DNA of 64,000 bases from Quillaja saponaria (lineage: Eukaryota; Streptophyta; Magnoliopsida; Fabales; Quillajaceae). Within the stretch, counting starts at the first letter, position 1. Each line of letters opens with the position of its first letter. The notes under the pieces are model-generated. The model was not told the DNA's origin. It saw only the letters and a list, made by a program, of their open reading frames with translations, and made no database searches. The DNA lies in the NCBI GenBank assembly GCA_029379385.1, contig CM055617.1, positions 4,960,001-5,024,000 of the forward strand. Direction: 5' to 3'. The position numbers and the translations under genes are program-made. This document shows, in pieces, positions 22,721 to 35,914 of the stretch.

Positions 22721-24129
22721 TTTTAAACCCAGAATACTAGACTTCTGCAAAACCCATATTCTAAATTACACAACCTTCAATGCAAAACATAAAACCCTAA
22801 CTCCCAGATGACATTTCCAACTGTAATTCACAAAATTTCATATAAAACAAATTACATTAATCCATTTTCTAAAGCAAAATTGAGAAAGACTATGGGTCAA
22901 AGACACAGTTTGCATAAATTTATATACTACAATGAACCTTAAAATTGACGAACTAAGCATTGATTCAGATAGAATCTTAACCAAAAAACAGATACATTAC
23001 GAATTTTATCCATTCAACATTCAAAAGTGAAAAGGGTATAATCAGAAATATAAATTGGTCAAACTGGATAGAATTAAGCAGGAATTGACAAAAATAATAA
23101 AACCGAAGTCAGATTTTGAAGAGAACTGGAAAATCAAGAAGCTAATTGATCTGTGAATGAAGGCAGATTGAGATACATACCCATTACCAAACTTCAGCGA
23201 GGCCGATGTCGGAAACTTCCCCAATTCTCATTTCAGGAATTGGGATGTAAAATCCAAAAAGCGAGCTTATGGGCTTTTCGAACATTCATTCTCATGTCAT
23301 GTCAAAACACACGTGAGGTGGGTTTCAGCTTAACAAGGTCAACTTTGATGTATGTATGTATACGTACATGCAAGGCCCGTTTCCAATTCGATGCAAAGTA
23401 CCAAATAAAACTATTTTAGTTTTATTTTCAAAAGCAGTTTTCTGTTTTTAACTAAAAATGACTTATTAACCTATTATTCTTTATATTTTTACATGTAAAT
23501 TACGAAGCTTTTAGACATTTTGTTTACTACTTAAATATACAAATACAATAAGAATAATTAGTAATAAAATTATTCACGATTTACATATAAATCAGATATG
23601 CTTTTGATAAATTACTTGTTTGAATATGTACAAATATTATAAGGGTAGTTAGTGATCAACACATCAAACTTATTAGTGATAAGACACGCTTGAGTATAGT
23701 GATTAAAGAGTTTTTGTAATGTTAATATTTGAGCCTGTAGAAATATACTTGTGGAGAGGGACAATTATAAATCATGAACAAAATTAACATCTATAAGACA
23801 TAGGGATACTCGTAAAAACCCAAAAAATATAAATATGTAATAAGGATAGTTAGTTCAAAAATCTTCATATTTTCTAAGGATTTACATGTACATATCCAAT
23901 AAAGAATATCAAATTAACGATTTGCATGACAAATTATAAAGAAGCAATAATAAATTTTATTTGTAGTTTTGACATGTCAATATTAAATCCTCAATTTGAT
24001 TGCTAATTCGTTTTAGCTACACATATGTTTATCTTATGATTGAAAATAATGTATTGGATTGATGCTAATGAACAAAAAAAAAAAAAAATATTTCACATAA
24101 TAAACTTCAACTAGTTTGATATTCAAGAC

Positions 24130-24560
24130 TTGACTGAGTTGAGTTATTATGTAAGCTTATTCAACTTAATTTTGATGATTTTCCTATTAACTATTCTTAT
24201 TGTATTTTAGATGTTACTTGTAAAATATTTAGGCGACTTAGTAACTAATTGTTATTAATTATATTTTCACATGTAAATAATCAAGAAGTTATTACTAATT
24301 ATTCTTTTTTTACATGTACGTAAATCAACAAGAAATTTACTGATTTCCTTATTAGATATTCTTATAGATAATTTCACAAGCATTCTCATAAGTTTATAAA
24401 ATTTACATGCAAATCATCAATAACTTACTAACTATATTATATTTTAAGTATAAATAATTAATAAGTTCAGGTGATTTTCTGATTAACTATTCTTAGTCAT
24501 ACTTTAAACTATAAATAACCATAAATTTATCTGATTTACTTTCTATTTTTATTTACGGAA
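24130..24560. repeat. Degenerate AT-rich tandem-like repeats
   Basis: Variants of GATTTTCTGATTAACTATTC followed by a TTTTACATGTAAAT-like block recur several times (near 24177, 24292, 24340 and 24475, with a weaker one near 23458). Spacing is about 55-75 bp and irregular. The copies are too diverged for a firm unit length. Confidence 0.4.
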
Positions 24561-24938
24561 TTGATAGTATTTTTTTGGAATAATTAGTATTCAAAAATAT
24601 CTTTTAAAATGTTGAAATTATTGGATCTCTCTTACTTTTTTTTTTTTGTATTTTTATATATAAATTTTCATAAAGTTAACTTTTTTTAATTTTTTTAAGA
24701 GTGAAGCTAACCTTCACTTGTAGAAAGTGAGGGGAAGAAAATAAAAGAACAATGTTTTATTTGGATTTGTCATAAAGTCAATAGGGGTCAGTTATTAGGA
24801 AGTTAATATCAATTGGGCCTTTTTCGGCTTAAGCACCAAGAAAGAAAGAAAAAATGAAGTTTGTTCGTGAAACGCTGCGTTTTACCCTTCTTCTTCCTTA
24901 GAATTAGGGTACGCAGACCCAGGGCAGTCGAGTTCTGA

Positions 24939-25106
24939 ATGTATCTGCCGCAATCATCGCCGGATCTTTTTACCGACGATACAGTACGAGACAAAATCGA
25001 TACGCTGAATGTATACATAACCTGCGAAACCGAAAAGTTTCGGTCGATACGTACGAAACGGCACGAGATTTTGTTGTTGTTGTTTCCCGTTGTGAACCGA
25101 AACTAA
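24939..25106 (+). other. 55-codon upstream ORF before ERV1
   Basis: The ORF runs from the ATG at 24939 to TAA at 25104-25106, ending 46 nt before the ERV1 ATG at 25153. The peptide starts MYLPQSSPDLFTDDTVRDK and ends LLLLFPVVNRN. Codons are rich in CpG-containing triplets (TCG, ACG, CGA, CGG, CCG), unlike the flanking AT-rich DNA. I do not recognise the peptide. It may be a regulatory upstream ORF, a separate small gene, or chance. Confidence 0.45.
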
Positions 25107-25152
25107 GACACCCAGAATTCGAACCCAAAAGTTGGTCTTCTGCAAAATCAAA

Positions 25153-28100
25153 ATGTCTGAGAACCCATTGCAGGCTCTCTTTCAAACCTTTGAGAAAGTC
25201 TCAAATTCCGTTCGACACCATGTATGTAATTTTATAGGCCATCTTCAACCCCCTTCAACCATATCTTCCTCGTACAAAGAACTCCGTTCCTTAAGTGATG
25301 CTTCCCCGGTCCAACGCAAAGATGTTCATTTCAAGGTATTATGCTCATTGTGGGTTGTGATGTTAATGGGGTTTGGCTTTTTTAGTTCAATCTCCAATAT
25401 GCATATTTAATATACCGAGTCATGTGTTTCAATACTTTGTTTGTTTGGGGATGTGAAAAAGTTGTTATTTTGGTTAATGTTATTGGATGGGATATTACAT
25501 GGTATTGTATTCTTGGTTTGGAAGTAACGAGGACGATGGTAATGTCTTCTATTGAAGCACTTGTGGCAATATAAATAAGCAATGATTTGGAGGGATTGTT
25601 GTGTCTTGATAAGCAAGTTTATTGCAGGGTATTTCCATTCAATGCCTGCTTTTAATTCAGCTGTAAGTGTAACCTTTTGGAGCCTAATAGTTAGCTAATA
25701 GATTCAAACGAAAGAATTGAAAATTAGACCATTTGGAGAGGAGAAAAACCTACGATTCCTTTTCTGGTAGTCATGAAATTTTTAAATAATCTTGTCAAGT
25801 CTTACATATTTTGGTTCATGTTCTTATAGAAAGACAGTGGAAAGAATTACAGTTAATTTTTTTTTGAAGGGGTCTTGTAATCTTCGCTTTAGAACCTCAA
25901 TTGCCAAGAATAAGAGAGGTTTCTTGACTGGAGGAAATATATCTGAAATTACAATACAAAGAGAAAACCAGTGAGGTCTGTCTGCCACTTACTAGTATAT
26001 GTGCTCTCCAACTTTCTTTCTTATTCTACTTTTATATTTTTACATATAAAAAAAAATTCCAACTTATGGTGCTATTTGGAGATTCATGTTAACTTTGTGA
26101 TTCTTTTCTGCCCTATCTACAATAAAATAATTACAAGATACTACAACAATTAATTAGATTTTCATCACTTTCTTTTCTCTAGGGGAAATCTGCCGCACCA
26201 TTGTCTAAAGAAGAGCTCGGAAGGGCCACTTGGACTTTTCTTCACACTCTTGCTGCTCAGGTCTTATTACTGCTAAGTCCTTCGATGATATTGCTTCTCT
26301 TTAATATTTTTCTATCTTCTTACTTTCTTATATGTACATGTTTCCTTGTGTTTGTTGTTCTATTAAGTATACTTAATTGGTGACAAGAAGGTCGATACAC
26401 AAATGGCCTTTTTTTGTGTGTATTAGCTATGGGCGAATTCAGAATGTGATTTGACGCTATTTGTGACTGAATGTGACAGTGCTAGTTGTTATGAATGTTG
26501 TATCCCTTTGGTCATTCTAGTATACAGAATTCTATATGACATTGGTCATCTTTTCAGTATCCAGATAATCCTACAAGGCAACAAAAGAAGGATGTAAAAG
26601 AATTGGTATGGTTTTCCCCTCTTTCGCATGTCATGCCTCCTTGTCTATAGTTTTTTGAACCGACTGTTCCTTTCATTTAATTTTCTGCATAATGATGGAT
26701 AAATCATTGACAACAACTTAGAGTAGTGATCAGTATAGTAATTTCGCTAAATGGTATTTCTGGATATGATATCCTGAATAACTGTGTACAACACAGATAT
26801 TCATGTGGAACAGTCTGTTGAATTGGAGAGGTACACAGACTTGATACTTGACATGAAAGAACTTTTAAACTCATTAGTGTTCTTTAAGAATATGTTAGTT
26901 CAACTAAGTCGAATGTCAAAAGATCATGAAAGAAGTTGTTTGAGATTGTAGAAAGCATTGAAATATATCCAAAATTTTCAGCTGACTAAATCTGACAATA
27001 CGTTGGTTTGCAGTCAATGGAATAGTTCATCTTGCAGATCCAAATATATAGAAGGAACAACAGGTTGTCCTTATTTATTATAAAACCTGCTAATAGGGTT
27101 GCATTTGGTATGCAGATGGCAATATTATCTCGGATGTACCCTTGCATGGAATGTGCAGATCACTTTAAAGAAGTTCTGAGGTAACTCTATATTCCTGACA
27201 TCCTTCCTCCAGCCGGGAATTCATCAGTTAATTATTTATCTATGTTGGTTTTCCCTCTTTCTTTGTTGTGTTATAGTATCTATTTATAGCAGTTTTTAGT
27301 TTAGTCCGACAGCACCAGTAAAGGGCATCCAGAGGAATTAGCTTATCAACTTTTCAAACAGTACTATAAGATTCGATAGTAAAGATTCCACTGTAATTTC
27401 ACATGATCTTATAGCAATAACATATTTTGTTCAATAATTTATATAATCTCAGGAAAGAAGGAGTCATCATTGTTATTACACCTAAAACATGAAAAATGGT
27501 TTCTTTTTAATATGCATTTTCTGCCCAATTTGTTTTGGCTATTTCTTTTCAGAAAATGAGCTAAAATATTGTAATTTTCAGTTGTGATAGATGCTAATAA
27601 GTTTGAAATCAATAATCAGGAGTTAAAATATTGTAGTCTTCAAAGACTCCGTTTAGATTATTCACAAGTGTTTCCTTTCATGTTTTGACAGGGCAAATCC
27701 TGTACTGGCTGGATCTCATGATGAGTTTTCTCAATGGCTGTGTCATGTGCATAATGTAGTTAATAGAAGGTGAGTTCTGAAATGCAATTCTTTCAAAAGC
27801 CTAGTATCATGAATGAACATTTCAATTTATTTGTTTATGGACCTTGATTCCTGGAAGCGCCTGTGAAAAGGTTTTACCTATTAAAATTGGTTTTCATAAT
27901 CTTCCACAAATATCAGTTGGTGGAAGTTGAAACCTGTGCGTTGACTTTAGCATGTGTCTGAAATATTAATGGATGCACCTAGATGAATTTGGCTGCCCTG
28001 CTCCAGCCTTAACAAATTACTTAAAACTTGGAAAACCTTTTTTTTGGCACTAATATGTGGTTTATTGCTGCAGCCTAGGTAAGGTAGTGTTTCCATGCGA

Positions 28101-28191
28101 GCGAGTGGATGCAAGGTGGGGAAAGCTGGAGTGTGAGCAGCGTGCTTGCGACCTTCTTGGAAGTACAAGTTTTGGGGAAGAAAGACATTAA
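25153..28191 (+). CDS. ERV1: FAD-linked sulfhydryl oxidase ERV1
   Basis: Mitochondrial intermembrane-space FAD enzyme that reoxidises the import receptor Mia40 and passes electrons to cytochrome c or oxygen (family knowledge). Exons: 25153-25335, 26183-26260, 26558-26605, 27116-27180, 27692-27769, 28074-28191; 189 aa, the usual plant ERV1 size. The first 61 residues are a variable N-terminal segment. The ERV/ALR domain starts at LSKEELGRATWTFLHTLAAQ, with the redox CxxC at C113/C116 (MYPCMECADHF) and the FAD-binding WLCHVHNVVN. The long-range cysteine follows (VVFPCERVDARWGKLEC). Plant ERV1 has its shuttle disulfide as Cx4C at the C terminus, and CEQRAC is present here. All key residues are intact. 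The transcript probably carries the upstream ORF at 24939-25106. Confidence 0.95.
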
Positions 28192-28916
28192 AGTAGCCAA
28201 ATGTTAGATGCCTCTGAAATTGACAATTACAAAGCAATATCCAATACATGTCCAATTTAATTGTCATCAAATTAATATATAAGATCTTTATTGACCAGTT
28301 ATGAGGAAGCCGAATTCTCTTTATCCTGTCAGCCTTTGTAAGCGATACACCAGCAGTTGAAGCATATAAAATCACTTATACCTGTTAAATTATTGAAGAA
28401 CGTGTAAATTCTTCGATTATCATTGTCATCAAAAGTATCACTCTGTTAAGCACGGCAGCCTTTTTTTTTTTTTTTTTTTTTTTGACATTACATAACATGC
28501 CGTTTTGTATAGCTCTTCTATTGATAAATCTAAATCTCCCTACAATAGTCCATAATCCCTCCTCCCAAGAAATAGCGAAAGCTGCAGATGAATGTGAAAG
28601 CACACAGGACGACAAAAGCAAATAACATAATGACAAATAATTCCATGATGACATGAAGTGCATCTACAAACAAGAATAACTTCACAAACAAAACGACCAG
28701 AAGCAAAATGGCATTTAGTAATAAAAAAGACAGCCAAATCTTCAAGCGAAGTCATCAGGATATGCTCTACTATTGACTATATAGACACCCTCTGATCAGG
28801 AGAGAGACAACAGCTCCTTACAGAAAAGAAAGATCTGAAGCTTGTCTCATGGTGGCTCCATGTCCAATCAATCGTCCACAGCACAAGCACAGGATTACCC
28901 ACAAAGATGGCAATGC
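28192..28916. other. Convergent 3' region between ERV1 and PIG-L
   Basis: Holds the 3' UTRs of two convergent genes. A 23-base T run at 28461-28483 is the main landmark. Open frames on the minus strand here overlap low-complexity sequence and resemble no protein family, so they were not called. Confidence 0.5.
28461..28483. repeat. Poly-T tract
   Basis: 23 consecutive T residues between the convergent ERV1 and PIG-L genes. It could be a fossil poly(A) tail on the minus strand, but no retrotransposed copy is visible beside it. Confidence 0.9.
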
Positions 28917-31900
28917 TTAATTTATCTCACAGGCCATATAATTATGTGGAGCTGTAACTTCGCATGCACCTAACTTGATCTTTCTGAGAGTGTTCATATA
29001 AGTATAACTTGACAACGCTACAAATAGCTTGCGGAACCTGCATTAATATAATTGGCATCTTTTTAAAAGGGTTGGGTAAGAGAAGTATGTAGATTAAACC
29101 ATAACACAAGACAAAATCTAGTTGAAGACATGCTCTTTTTGTTGATAAGATGGGAATATATACATACCAAACCCATTGGCTTTTGTGTTGTGCCATTGCG
29201 AGAAAACTCCTCCGGCAATGCTCATTTACCAAGCAATGCATCCTTCCACTTGAGTGCTGCATAACACCTAATACCGAAAACCATATATCAACAGGTCCAC
29301 TATACTTGCGCAATATGTTTGTACTAACCTGAAACAATGAAGAAACCAAAATTATTATTATAAGCAAGTCGGAATTGTAATAGTTTGACTAATGAACTTA
29401 AAAGATAAATAAAATTAAGCAAAGGAAAAACATACAAGTTCCCAGGCTTCAACATCCCTTTGTGAAGTATCATATATCAGCTTGCTGCTTATGATGTAAT
29501 TAAGGAAAATCAGAAAAATCTTTAGATATACTGTGGTCATTAGAATGAGAGATGATAATTCGGAACTTCTGAACTCATTCCAGGTAGGCAAATTATTTAT
29601 CTCATCTCATGTAAGCAGCATGGTGAAAATAAGAATGCAGTAGTGACTTTATTATTTCTTGTGATAAGTGATTTCTTATTGTTTGACAATGTCAGAGAAC
29701 CCAAAGATTAATAAGAGAATGGCAGGAATCATAAGATCTCATCTTGGAATTGCATCAAGGTACTAAACTGAGATCACTTACTGAAATTTTTTTAACCAGA
29801 CAACAAGTGGTCAACTGACTCCAGTATTCTTGAATAAGACGGCAATATCTGAAGTACCATGTGTGCAGCTTTATAAGAACTTTTTTAATAATAAAAACTT
29901 CCCTCAAAGGAACCAACTATACAAGCTTAGAAGAGCAGCTTCAAGAATATTTCAGCAACCAGTTGTTGAATAATCAAAAATCAAAAGTACCTGTCTGAAA
30001 ATGGAATACCCAATTGGTGTCATGGCGAGAGCATAAGGGTCGGCAAATAGGGACAGAATATTATTTCAGTCATTTCTATCCCAGTGATCCAATACATGTT
30101 AGTCTTAAATTATTCTAAAAGTTAAACATAAAGGATATAATTATGATTACAGTAATTGCAGATTTCTTCCATGTATTTCCATGCGATTACAATATCTGTT
30201 ACTCCAATTTTTTTTTATGTGCCTGACAATACCTATTTCTAACACCTATCAAATGCCTTAAATGAATACGGGTACTTGGGTATGATTCTCAAAAGATAGC
30301 ATGTTAGGCATGGTTATGTGTCTGACACCCATACTCATGTCCAAGAAACACAGGTTATAATCATAGAATTCAACTTACCATACCCCATGATGCACATCAC
30401 GATGATTACAATGACCAGAAACCCCATAATTGTCAAAAGTAATAATCTGGATAAAAACAGAGAAACAAATAAATGATATGTGAAAAGGGGATAAGAAAAG
30501 AGATAAGATCAAATCCAAAACTAAATAACTGTCCCTTCAAAAGATACATATCGCAGCATGATGAAAAGACAAAAACTAGTGAACTACATGACTTCAATGC
30601 ATAAATTGGATGGAAGGATCAACTTAACTAAGTAATTGGAAGCACAAACTTACCAAGTTAATGCTATGACTGATAATTTCATCTTCAATAATCTTTGCCA
30701 ATAAACTGTGGTTCCATAATTCCCCAAAACCATCCTAATAATGATTTATACATATTACAGCTGCCTCAAGACATAATGATACTACATATTAATAGAATTT
30801 CGAGATATATTGATGGAGTAAAACCTGCAAATCCGGATGGTCCAGAGTCTTCACTTGTTGAATTGGAACCTGAATATATAATTTCATATGTCACACAAAT
30901 GTTACCCCAGGGTAAAATGTCTTCCAGGTTCAACTTATTAAAAAAATCTTATCATTTAAGAAAAATGTTATCCAAATTTTGAGAGTGACAACTACAACAA
31001 TGATCTACAGGATTGAAAAAAAATTAAGTAGAATTATAAATTCAAAACAGAGTGACATGTATCTAAGCATAGATGTTAGGTTTCAACTTTTTGTTCCATA
31101 TTGCAAATCACCTTGAGGACTGCACAAGCCTGGTAAAGCTCTCGTTTTCTAGTATCTCCCTTTCCATCTGCATTACCTACATCAAGAAAATGAAAAAGGA
31201 TCGAAACATAAGACTTCAGGGTTCAGGCTACAGCATGGCAAGAGAGGAGATATCTTCTTGGAAGCCTAACACAAGAAATATGGATATGTGACATCAAAAG
31301 AGTGGTTTTCCTTTGTACAAAAAAGAGGACATAGAGATTTTATCTTAAGAACTCTCTTTAGATATTTAGAGTCAATATAGAATTGAAACTTTTTAGGATT
31401 TTGAACTTCTTCTCTTAGTAATTATTAGTCTTAGTTTGACAGCTATTCAACCGTCTAAAGTATCTTATAGACTTTTAATCCCATAGGTTTCTTTAAAGAG
31501 AGATATCTCACTTTCCTGTACAGATCCTCAGCCAATAAAAATTCTCTTAAATTTCAAAGAAGAAATAAGTTACACAAAAAGGAACACGGTAACTAAACTG
31601 ATTTACATGGTTCTTGCATAGTGCTTGCCAAACTTATTGAACCAGTTTCTCAAGCACTATACAGACTTATGACAATGGATTATACGTAATATGTGTCCAC
31701 TGACTTATGAAATAATTTTCTAGTTTTTTCTTTGGAGTTTGGACAATTATGATGATAATAGTTTTTTACTTTTTCCAACCTGCACATTCCAGATATCATC
31801 TCATGAGACAAGTATTTGGAAAAGCAGCTGCATTTATAGGCTATTAACAAGAGAAAAGATAAACCATTCCACAACATTTTCAATCAGAGACTATATTGCT

Positions 31901-33079
31901 TGTCCAATTCTTAGAAAGATGGTAGTCACTTCAAATAAACATGAAAACAATTATCAGAAAAGCATACATGTTTTAATTGCAAAAATTAAAAAGATAAAAC
32001 CAAATAATGGTCAAAGTTTATCACCTACAGATAAGCACAAGATATGAAGATTATGCCCCCTTGAAGTCAGAAAATTTATTGTTGGAGTAAAGAACCTGCA
32101 AAAATGTAACAGAGAATTCAACATTACAAAAACACATACCAGAAATCAAAGTATTATATAACTTGGACAAACTCAACATCAATTTCAACGTTCAGTTTTC
32201 AAAAAGCTCTAGATCGAATAACTGAAGTAACCAAGCTGCTGATGGGTAAATCTGTAATAAAGCCATACCCTATTTGTATTTCAGCTCGATAAATTGCTAT
32301 TTCTGATTCTATTAGCTGATTCAGCTTAAGATTTGGTAACAGTTAGTTATACAACATAAATGGTGCCTTTGAAATAATTCATAGTCCTGGTATCCTAATC
32401 AGTGGTTGTTTTTTAAGAGTTATGTCTTGATGTTTTCATACAGATACAGATTTGACTTTAAAGTATGGACTTCAGGAAAAAGATTCCCATGCACTAAAAT
32501 TTGGGGTGGGAGAGTTTTAGGATGATCAGCATCACAATGAATGTATTTATGTTCGGATTGTATACGTGATTATATCAAGATCTTAAGATTAATGAATGCA
32601 GAAACTTTCATGCCCAGCATCCATTTTCAGGCAGTCAGAAAAATACATATTCCTTCAAGTGACACTCTAATATTTGAGAAGCACCAATGGATACTGAAAG
32701 TTTAGAAATTGGTGCATGACCACAGCATCAAAGTTACTCTATAAAAGAGGCCTGAACATTATTAGTGGTGCAATTACCCCCAAAAAAAATGATTCGAAAC
32801 TTACATAGACTCATCATCTGGGTGTGCAATAACCAACAAGACGTTTCTCTTCTCATGAACACCTGATTAAAAATTGAACAAAATAAAAAAAAAAAATTAA
32901 ATAGCCTGACCAAATAAAACCCAAAGAGCCAAGCAAACAAAAACAGAAAATTCCAGAAGAAATGAACAACCAGCTTTCAAAAATGAATTCCTCAAAGGTG
33001 AGCTTGATGGAATGAGAATTTTGCATAGAGAAAATATCCACAGAAAAAATAAGCAACTAATAATCAAGATCCATGCCAT
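28917..33079 (-). CDS. PIG-L, GlcNAc-phosphatidylinositol de-N-acetylase
   Basis: ER enzyme of the second step of GPI-anchor synthesis: it removes the acetyl group from GlcNAc-PI (family knowledge). Ten exons in transcript order: 33079-32971, 32862-32805, 32095-32025, 31176-31112, 30869-30825, 30734-30654, 30446-30379, 29484-29436, 29328-29168, 29037-28917; 275 aa. The N terminus is a hydrophobic anchor (MAWILIISCLFFLWIFSLCK). The zinc site motif is LLVIAHPDDESMFF, about residue 50. Further hallmarks are ADGKGDTRKRELYQACAVLK, LDHPDLQDGFGELWNH, TFDNYGVSGHCNHRDVHHG (the second metal motif, HxxH), and HCRRSFLAMAQHKSQWVWF near the end. The exon 1 donor (G/GTTGTT) is weak, but the reading frame across it is restored exactly. 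A leader exon lies at about 33165-33260. Promoter shared with RPS29. Confidence 0.94.
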
Positions 33080-33553
33080 CTAGCGTGCACCTGCAAATCA
33101 AAATACTTGAATTCTCAATCAAAATGCTTAAACACAGAGTCAGATAGAGAGAGAGAAGGACTTACAGTGAAATGTGAACGGAAGCAACTGACACTCGTCG
33201 ATCGGAGCCGGGAAAACGAAGAAGACAACTCAGACAAGGAAGAGAAGGGTTTCCAATGGCGGCAATTTTGACCAAGTCGGCCCATAAAACAATATTTTGG
33301 GCCTAGGCCCAAAAAGGTGGAGAAAGTAGCGGACCTATTTATGGTGGGTTGGGTTTAACCTTTATTAAAAGATTCGACCCAATGAAGTTTCGGAAGGTTG
33401 TGCTTGTTAGGGAACTAGGGTTTTGAGTTTGACAGTCGTATTTATACTTCTTTTCTATTTCTTCAACAAGCCTTGTGAGTCCTTTGTGAATCCAGGTATT
33501 GGAATTCTCTGGCGGCTCTGCTTTTGCATCTTAGCCGAGGAGGAAATCAAATC
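33080..33553. promoter_or_regulatory. Bidirectional promoter of PIG-L and RPS29
   Basis: Only 474 bp separate the two start codons, including both leaders. Three site II elements (TGGGCC/GGCCCA) lie at 33279-33284, 33298-33303 and 33306-33311. A telo-box (TAGGGTTT, reverse of AAACCCTA) lies at 33416-33423, just before the RPS29 leader. Site II plus telo-box is the known arrangement of plant ribosomal-protein promoters, read by TCP and PUR-alpha/TRB-type factors. Confidence 0.75.
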
Positions 33554-34765
33554 ATGGGGCACTCAAACGTGTGGAACTCTCACCCAAAGAATTATGGCCC
33601 TGGTTCTCGTACTTGGTATGTGATTTTCTTGCTCTATCAAAATGAAAGGCGAAAAAATTCGAACTGTTTCATGGTACTTTTGTATTTGGTTGGCTGGAAA
33701 TCTTACCTGATGTGGATGTTGAAATAATATGTGATTTTATAATGGTGTTTGTTGTGGTTTTTTTTTGTTTGTTTGTTTAGGATTAGGAAATAGAGCAATA
33801 TTCTAGTTCAAGGTTTTATTTTGAGTTTAAGGTTCTCCCAAAATAGGATTGTTGGAACTGTTTCAATTAGAAGGTTAATCTTACTCCAAAAAGATTCTTA
33901 ATTATTATAGTTTCGTGGGTACCCATTTCCTTTTTGTCCGATCAGGTTGGCTAGTTTGGAGCTGTATCATGTGAACAAGTTAGATTTCATGTTATTTTGA
34001 TAACCAGTTATATTGAGTGTTAAGTTCTGGAAATTGTTATTTTCATTTAAGAAATAGTACCATATAGAGCAGTCGAAGAATTGCAACCCATTGTAGGTTC
34101 AAAACATTGATGATATCATGTGTATTATGTTCCAACTGTGTATACGTACTGCACATGGTTGAATGCTTGGAGGTGATTGTTTTTGTCCGTATTAGAGTTG
34201 TGCAGCTTTTCACTAATCTCTCTATTCTTATGTAGTTCCATATCATTGGTCGATTGCCATCATTGGTAGGTTTTATTATGTTTTTGTTGTTTCTGTTGGA
34301 CCTGTTTCTGGCTCGTGTTTAACCTCCGTTAGGCTGCTCTTTGAATAATTTTCTCACCTTTTGCTTTAATTGTTCATGTGTAACCTTCATTGTTGGATCT
34401 AGTCAGAAGGTTTTTTTGCCTTGCGCTGCTTCTGCTTGTTATAACTCATAACCCATGCTTGTACAGTTTATGGAATGTTTTGTTTTTGCTAAGAAGTTTA
34501 TGTAATGTTTTGTTGATTGTGCCTTTTTATTTCTGTATCTCTTTCACAGCCGTGTATGTGGGAACCCACATGGGTTGATCAGGAAGTATGGTCTCATGTG
34601 TTGCAGACAATGCTTCCGTAGCAATGCTAAGGAAATTGGCTTCATTAAGGTAAAAATTTTGCAGCACTCTCACTATTGTAGTTTTATATAATTTAAATAT
34701 GTAATGACATTCATTTTTCATCATGGGTTCTCATGCTTGGAATTTTTCTATTGCAGTACCGTTGA
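33554..34765 (+). CDS. RPS29: Small ribosomal subunit protein S29 (uS14)
   Basis: Cytosolic small-subunit ribosomal protein. Exons: 33554-33615, 34550-34649, 34757-34765; 56 aa, exactly the family length. The start [20 protein letters not shown] and the tail [11 protein letters not shown] are near-invariant in eukaryotes. The four zinc-binding cysteines are C21 and C24 (CRVC) and C39 and C42 (CRQC). The final exon encodes only Tyr, Arg and the stop. A short 5' UTR intron may end at about 33534. The gene shares its promoter with PIG-L and carries the telo-box/site II elements of ribosomal genes. Confidence 0.97.
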
Positions 34766-35914
34766 TGGATTAAGTGACCTGTGCCACGGGATTTTGGAAC
34801 AAATGTGATCTCTCTAGTGGCTGTCATGTTAGGAGGAATTTTAAGAATTCTTTTTTTCTTGTCTCTTTCTAATTAATCATCAAACCTGATTTTTGGGATA
34901 TGAATATTCGCATTTTATCTCTTCAAGCTAGAGTTCCCCTTGTCTTTAACGTTGCATTCTTCTTCCTCTACGTGATCTGATTCTCCTTCCCACTCCCAAC
35001 TCCCCTTGTTTATTATGATTATCATCTTTTTAGATATATGAATTATCTAAATCATCTCTAAAAAGCTTGGTTTTTAATGCCTAATCTGTTGCAATCATGT
35101 GTTTGAACAAATCTGAATAAACAACATGTTGGTCATTGCCATCAACATGTGTTAATAGGATAAGAATGCCCATTATTTAAGCTGTGATGATGGATGCAAA
35201 TTGTGTTTTACATCTTTGTGGTATTGAAGGTCCATGGGAATTTTGTAATGTTTTGGTGGGCACCTTAGATGTTATGTTGAATCTCTTTGTAGCCCAATTT
35301 TTGTTACGGATTATGGTGTATTTTTGTCACATCCAGTGTCGCTGTGAGATTCTTGTCTCTGAATTCACTTTATGTTGAATTGGTTCATCTTCACTAGAAT
35401 GAGGTTTCCTACATTTAATGGTTGGAAGAAAGGCTGTAGTTTTTTGTAATGTAGCTAGTAAGATTCTTGGTTCCAGCATAACATTACAGAGCTGTAACTG
35501 AGTTGGATTAGTAGATGGTATAGACCAAAAGACAAATGAGAAAATGTGTTTAACCAACCTCTTTGACTGTTGGAACTTCCTTCTTCCTAAAGGTATTTTA
35601 ACATCTTCTGCGTAGCATATTTATCATTCAGGGACCATCAAATGACCTACTGAAAGCCATTTCTTTGTCCTTAAAGCTGCAATAAGATTATTCGAGTTAT
35701 CATTTTGTCAGTAGTTGCCCATTCAATGAAAAGAGAATTCAATGATTTTCCAAGTTATTTGTAGGGGATTCTTATGTGCAAGAGTAAATTGGTACTAAAT
35801 TGGTTCTTCTATGGGAGCTCCGGGCAGTTGATTTATCTCAGAATTTTATTAGTTTTACAATGTAATCTATTGCATATAGCAATTAGTAACTCATTCTTTT
35901 ACCTGATGTTGGGA

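Larger units (their letters stand above)
22721..25152. promoter_or_regulatory. Divergent ADA1/ERV1 intergenic region
   Basis: About 23180-23260 should hold the ADA1 leader exon and start region. The 23400-24700 stretch is very AT-rich and contains degenerate repeats (see 24130-24560). The ERV1 side turns GC-richer from about 24810. It has one site II element (TGGGCC, 24814-24819) and a 55-codon upstream ORF (24939-25106) just before the ERV1 ATG. Confidence 0.55.

Noticed and set aside
28461..28483. Poly-T tract as the tail of a retrotransposed copy
   Set aside because: No retrocopy sequence or target-site duplication could be recognised next to it.
28385..28755. Overlapping minus-strand ORFs near the poly-T tract
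   Set aside because: Two frames over the same bases, hydrophobic low-complexity content, and position in convergent 3' UTRs.
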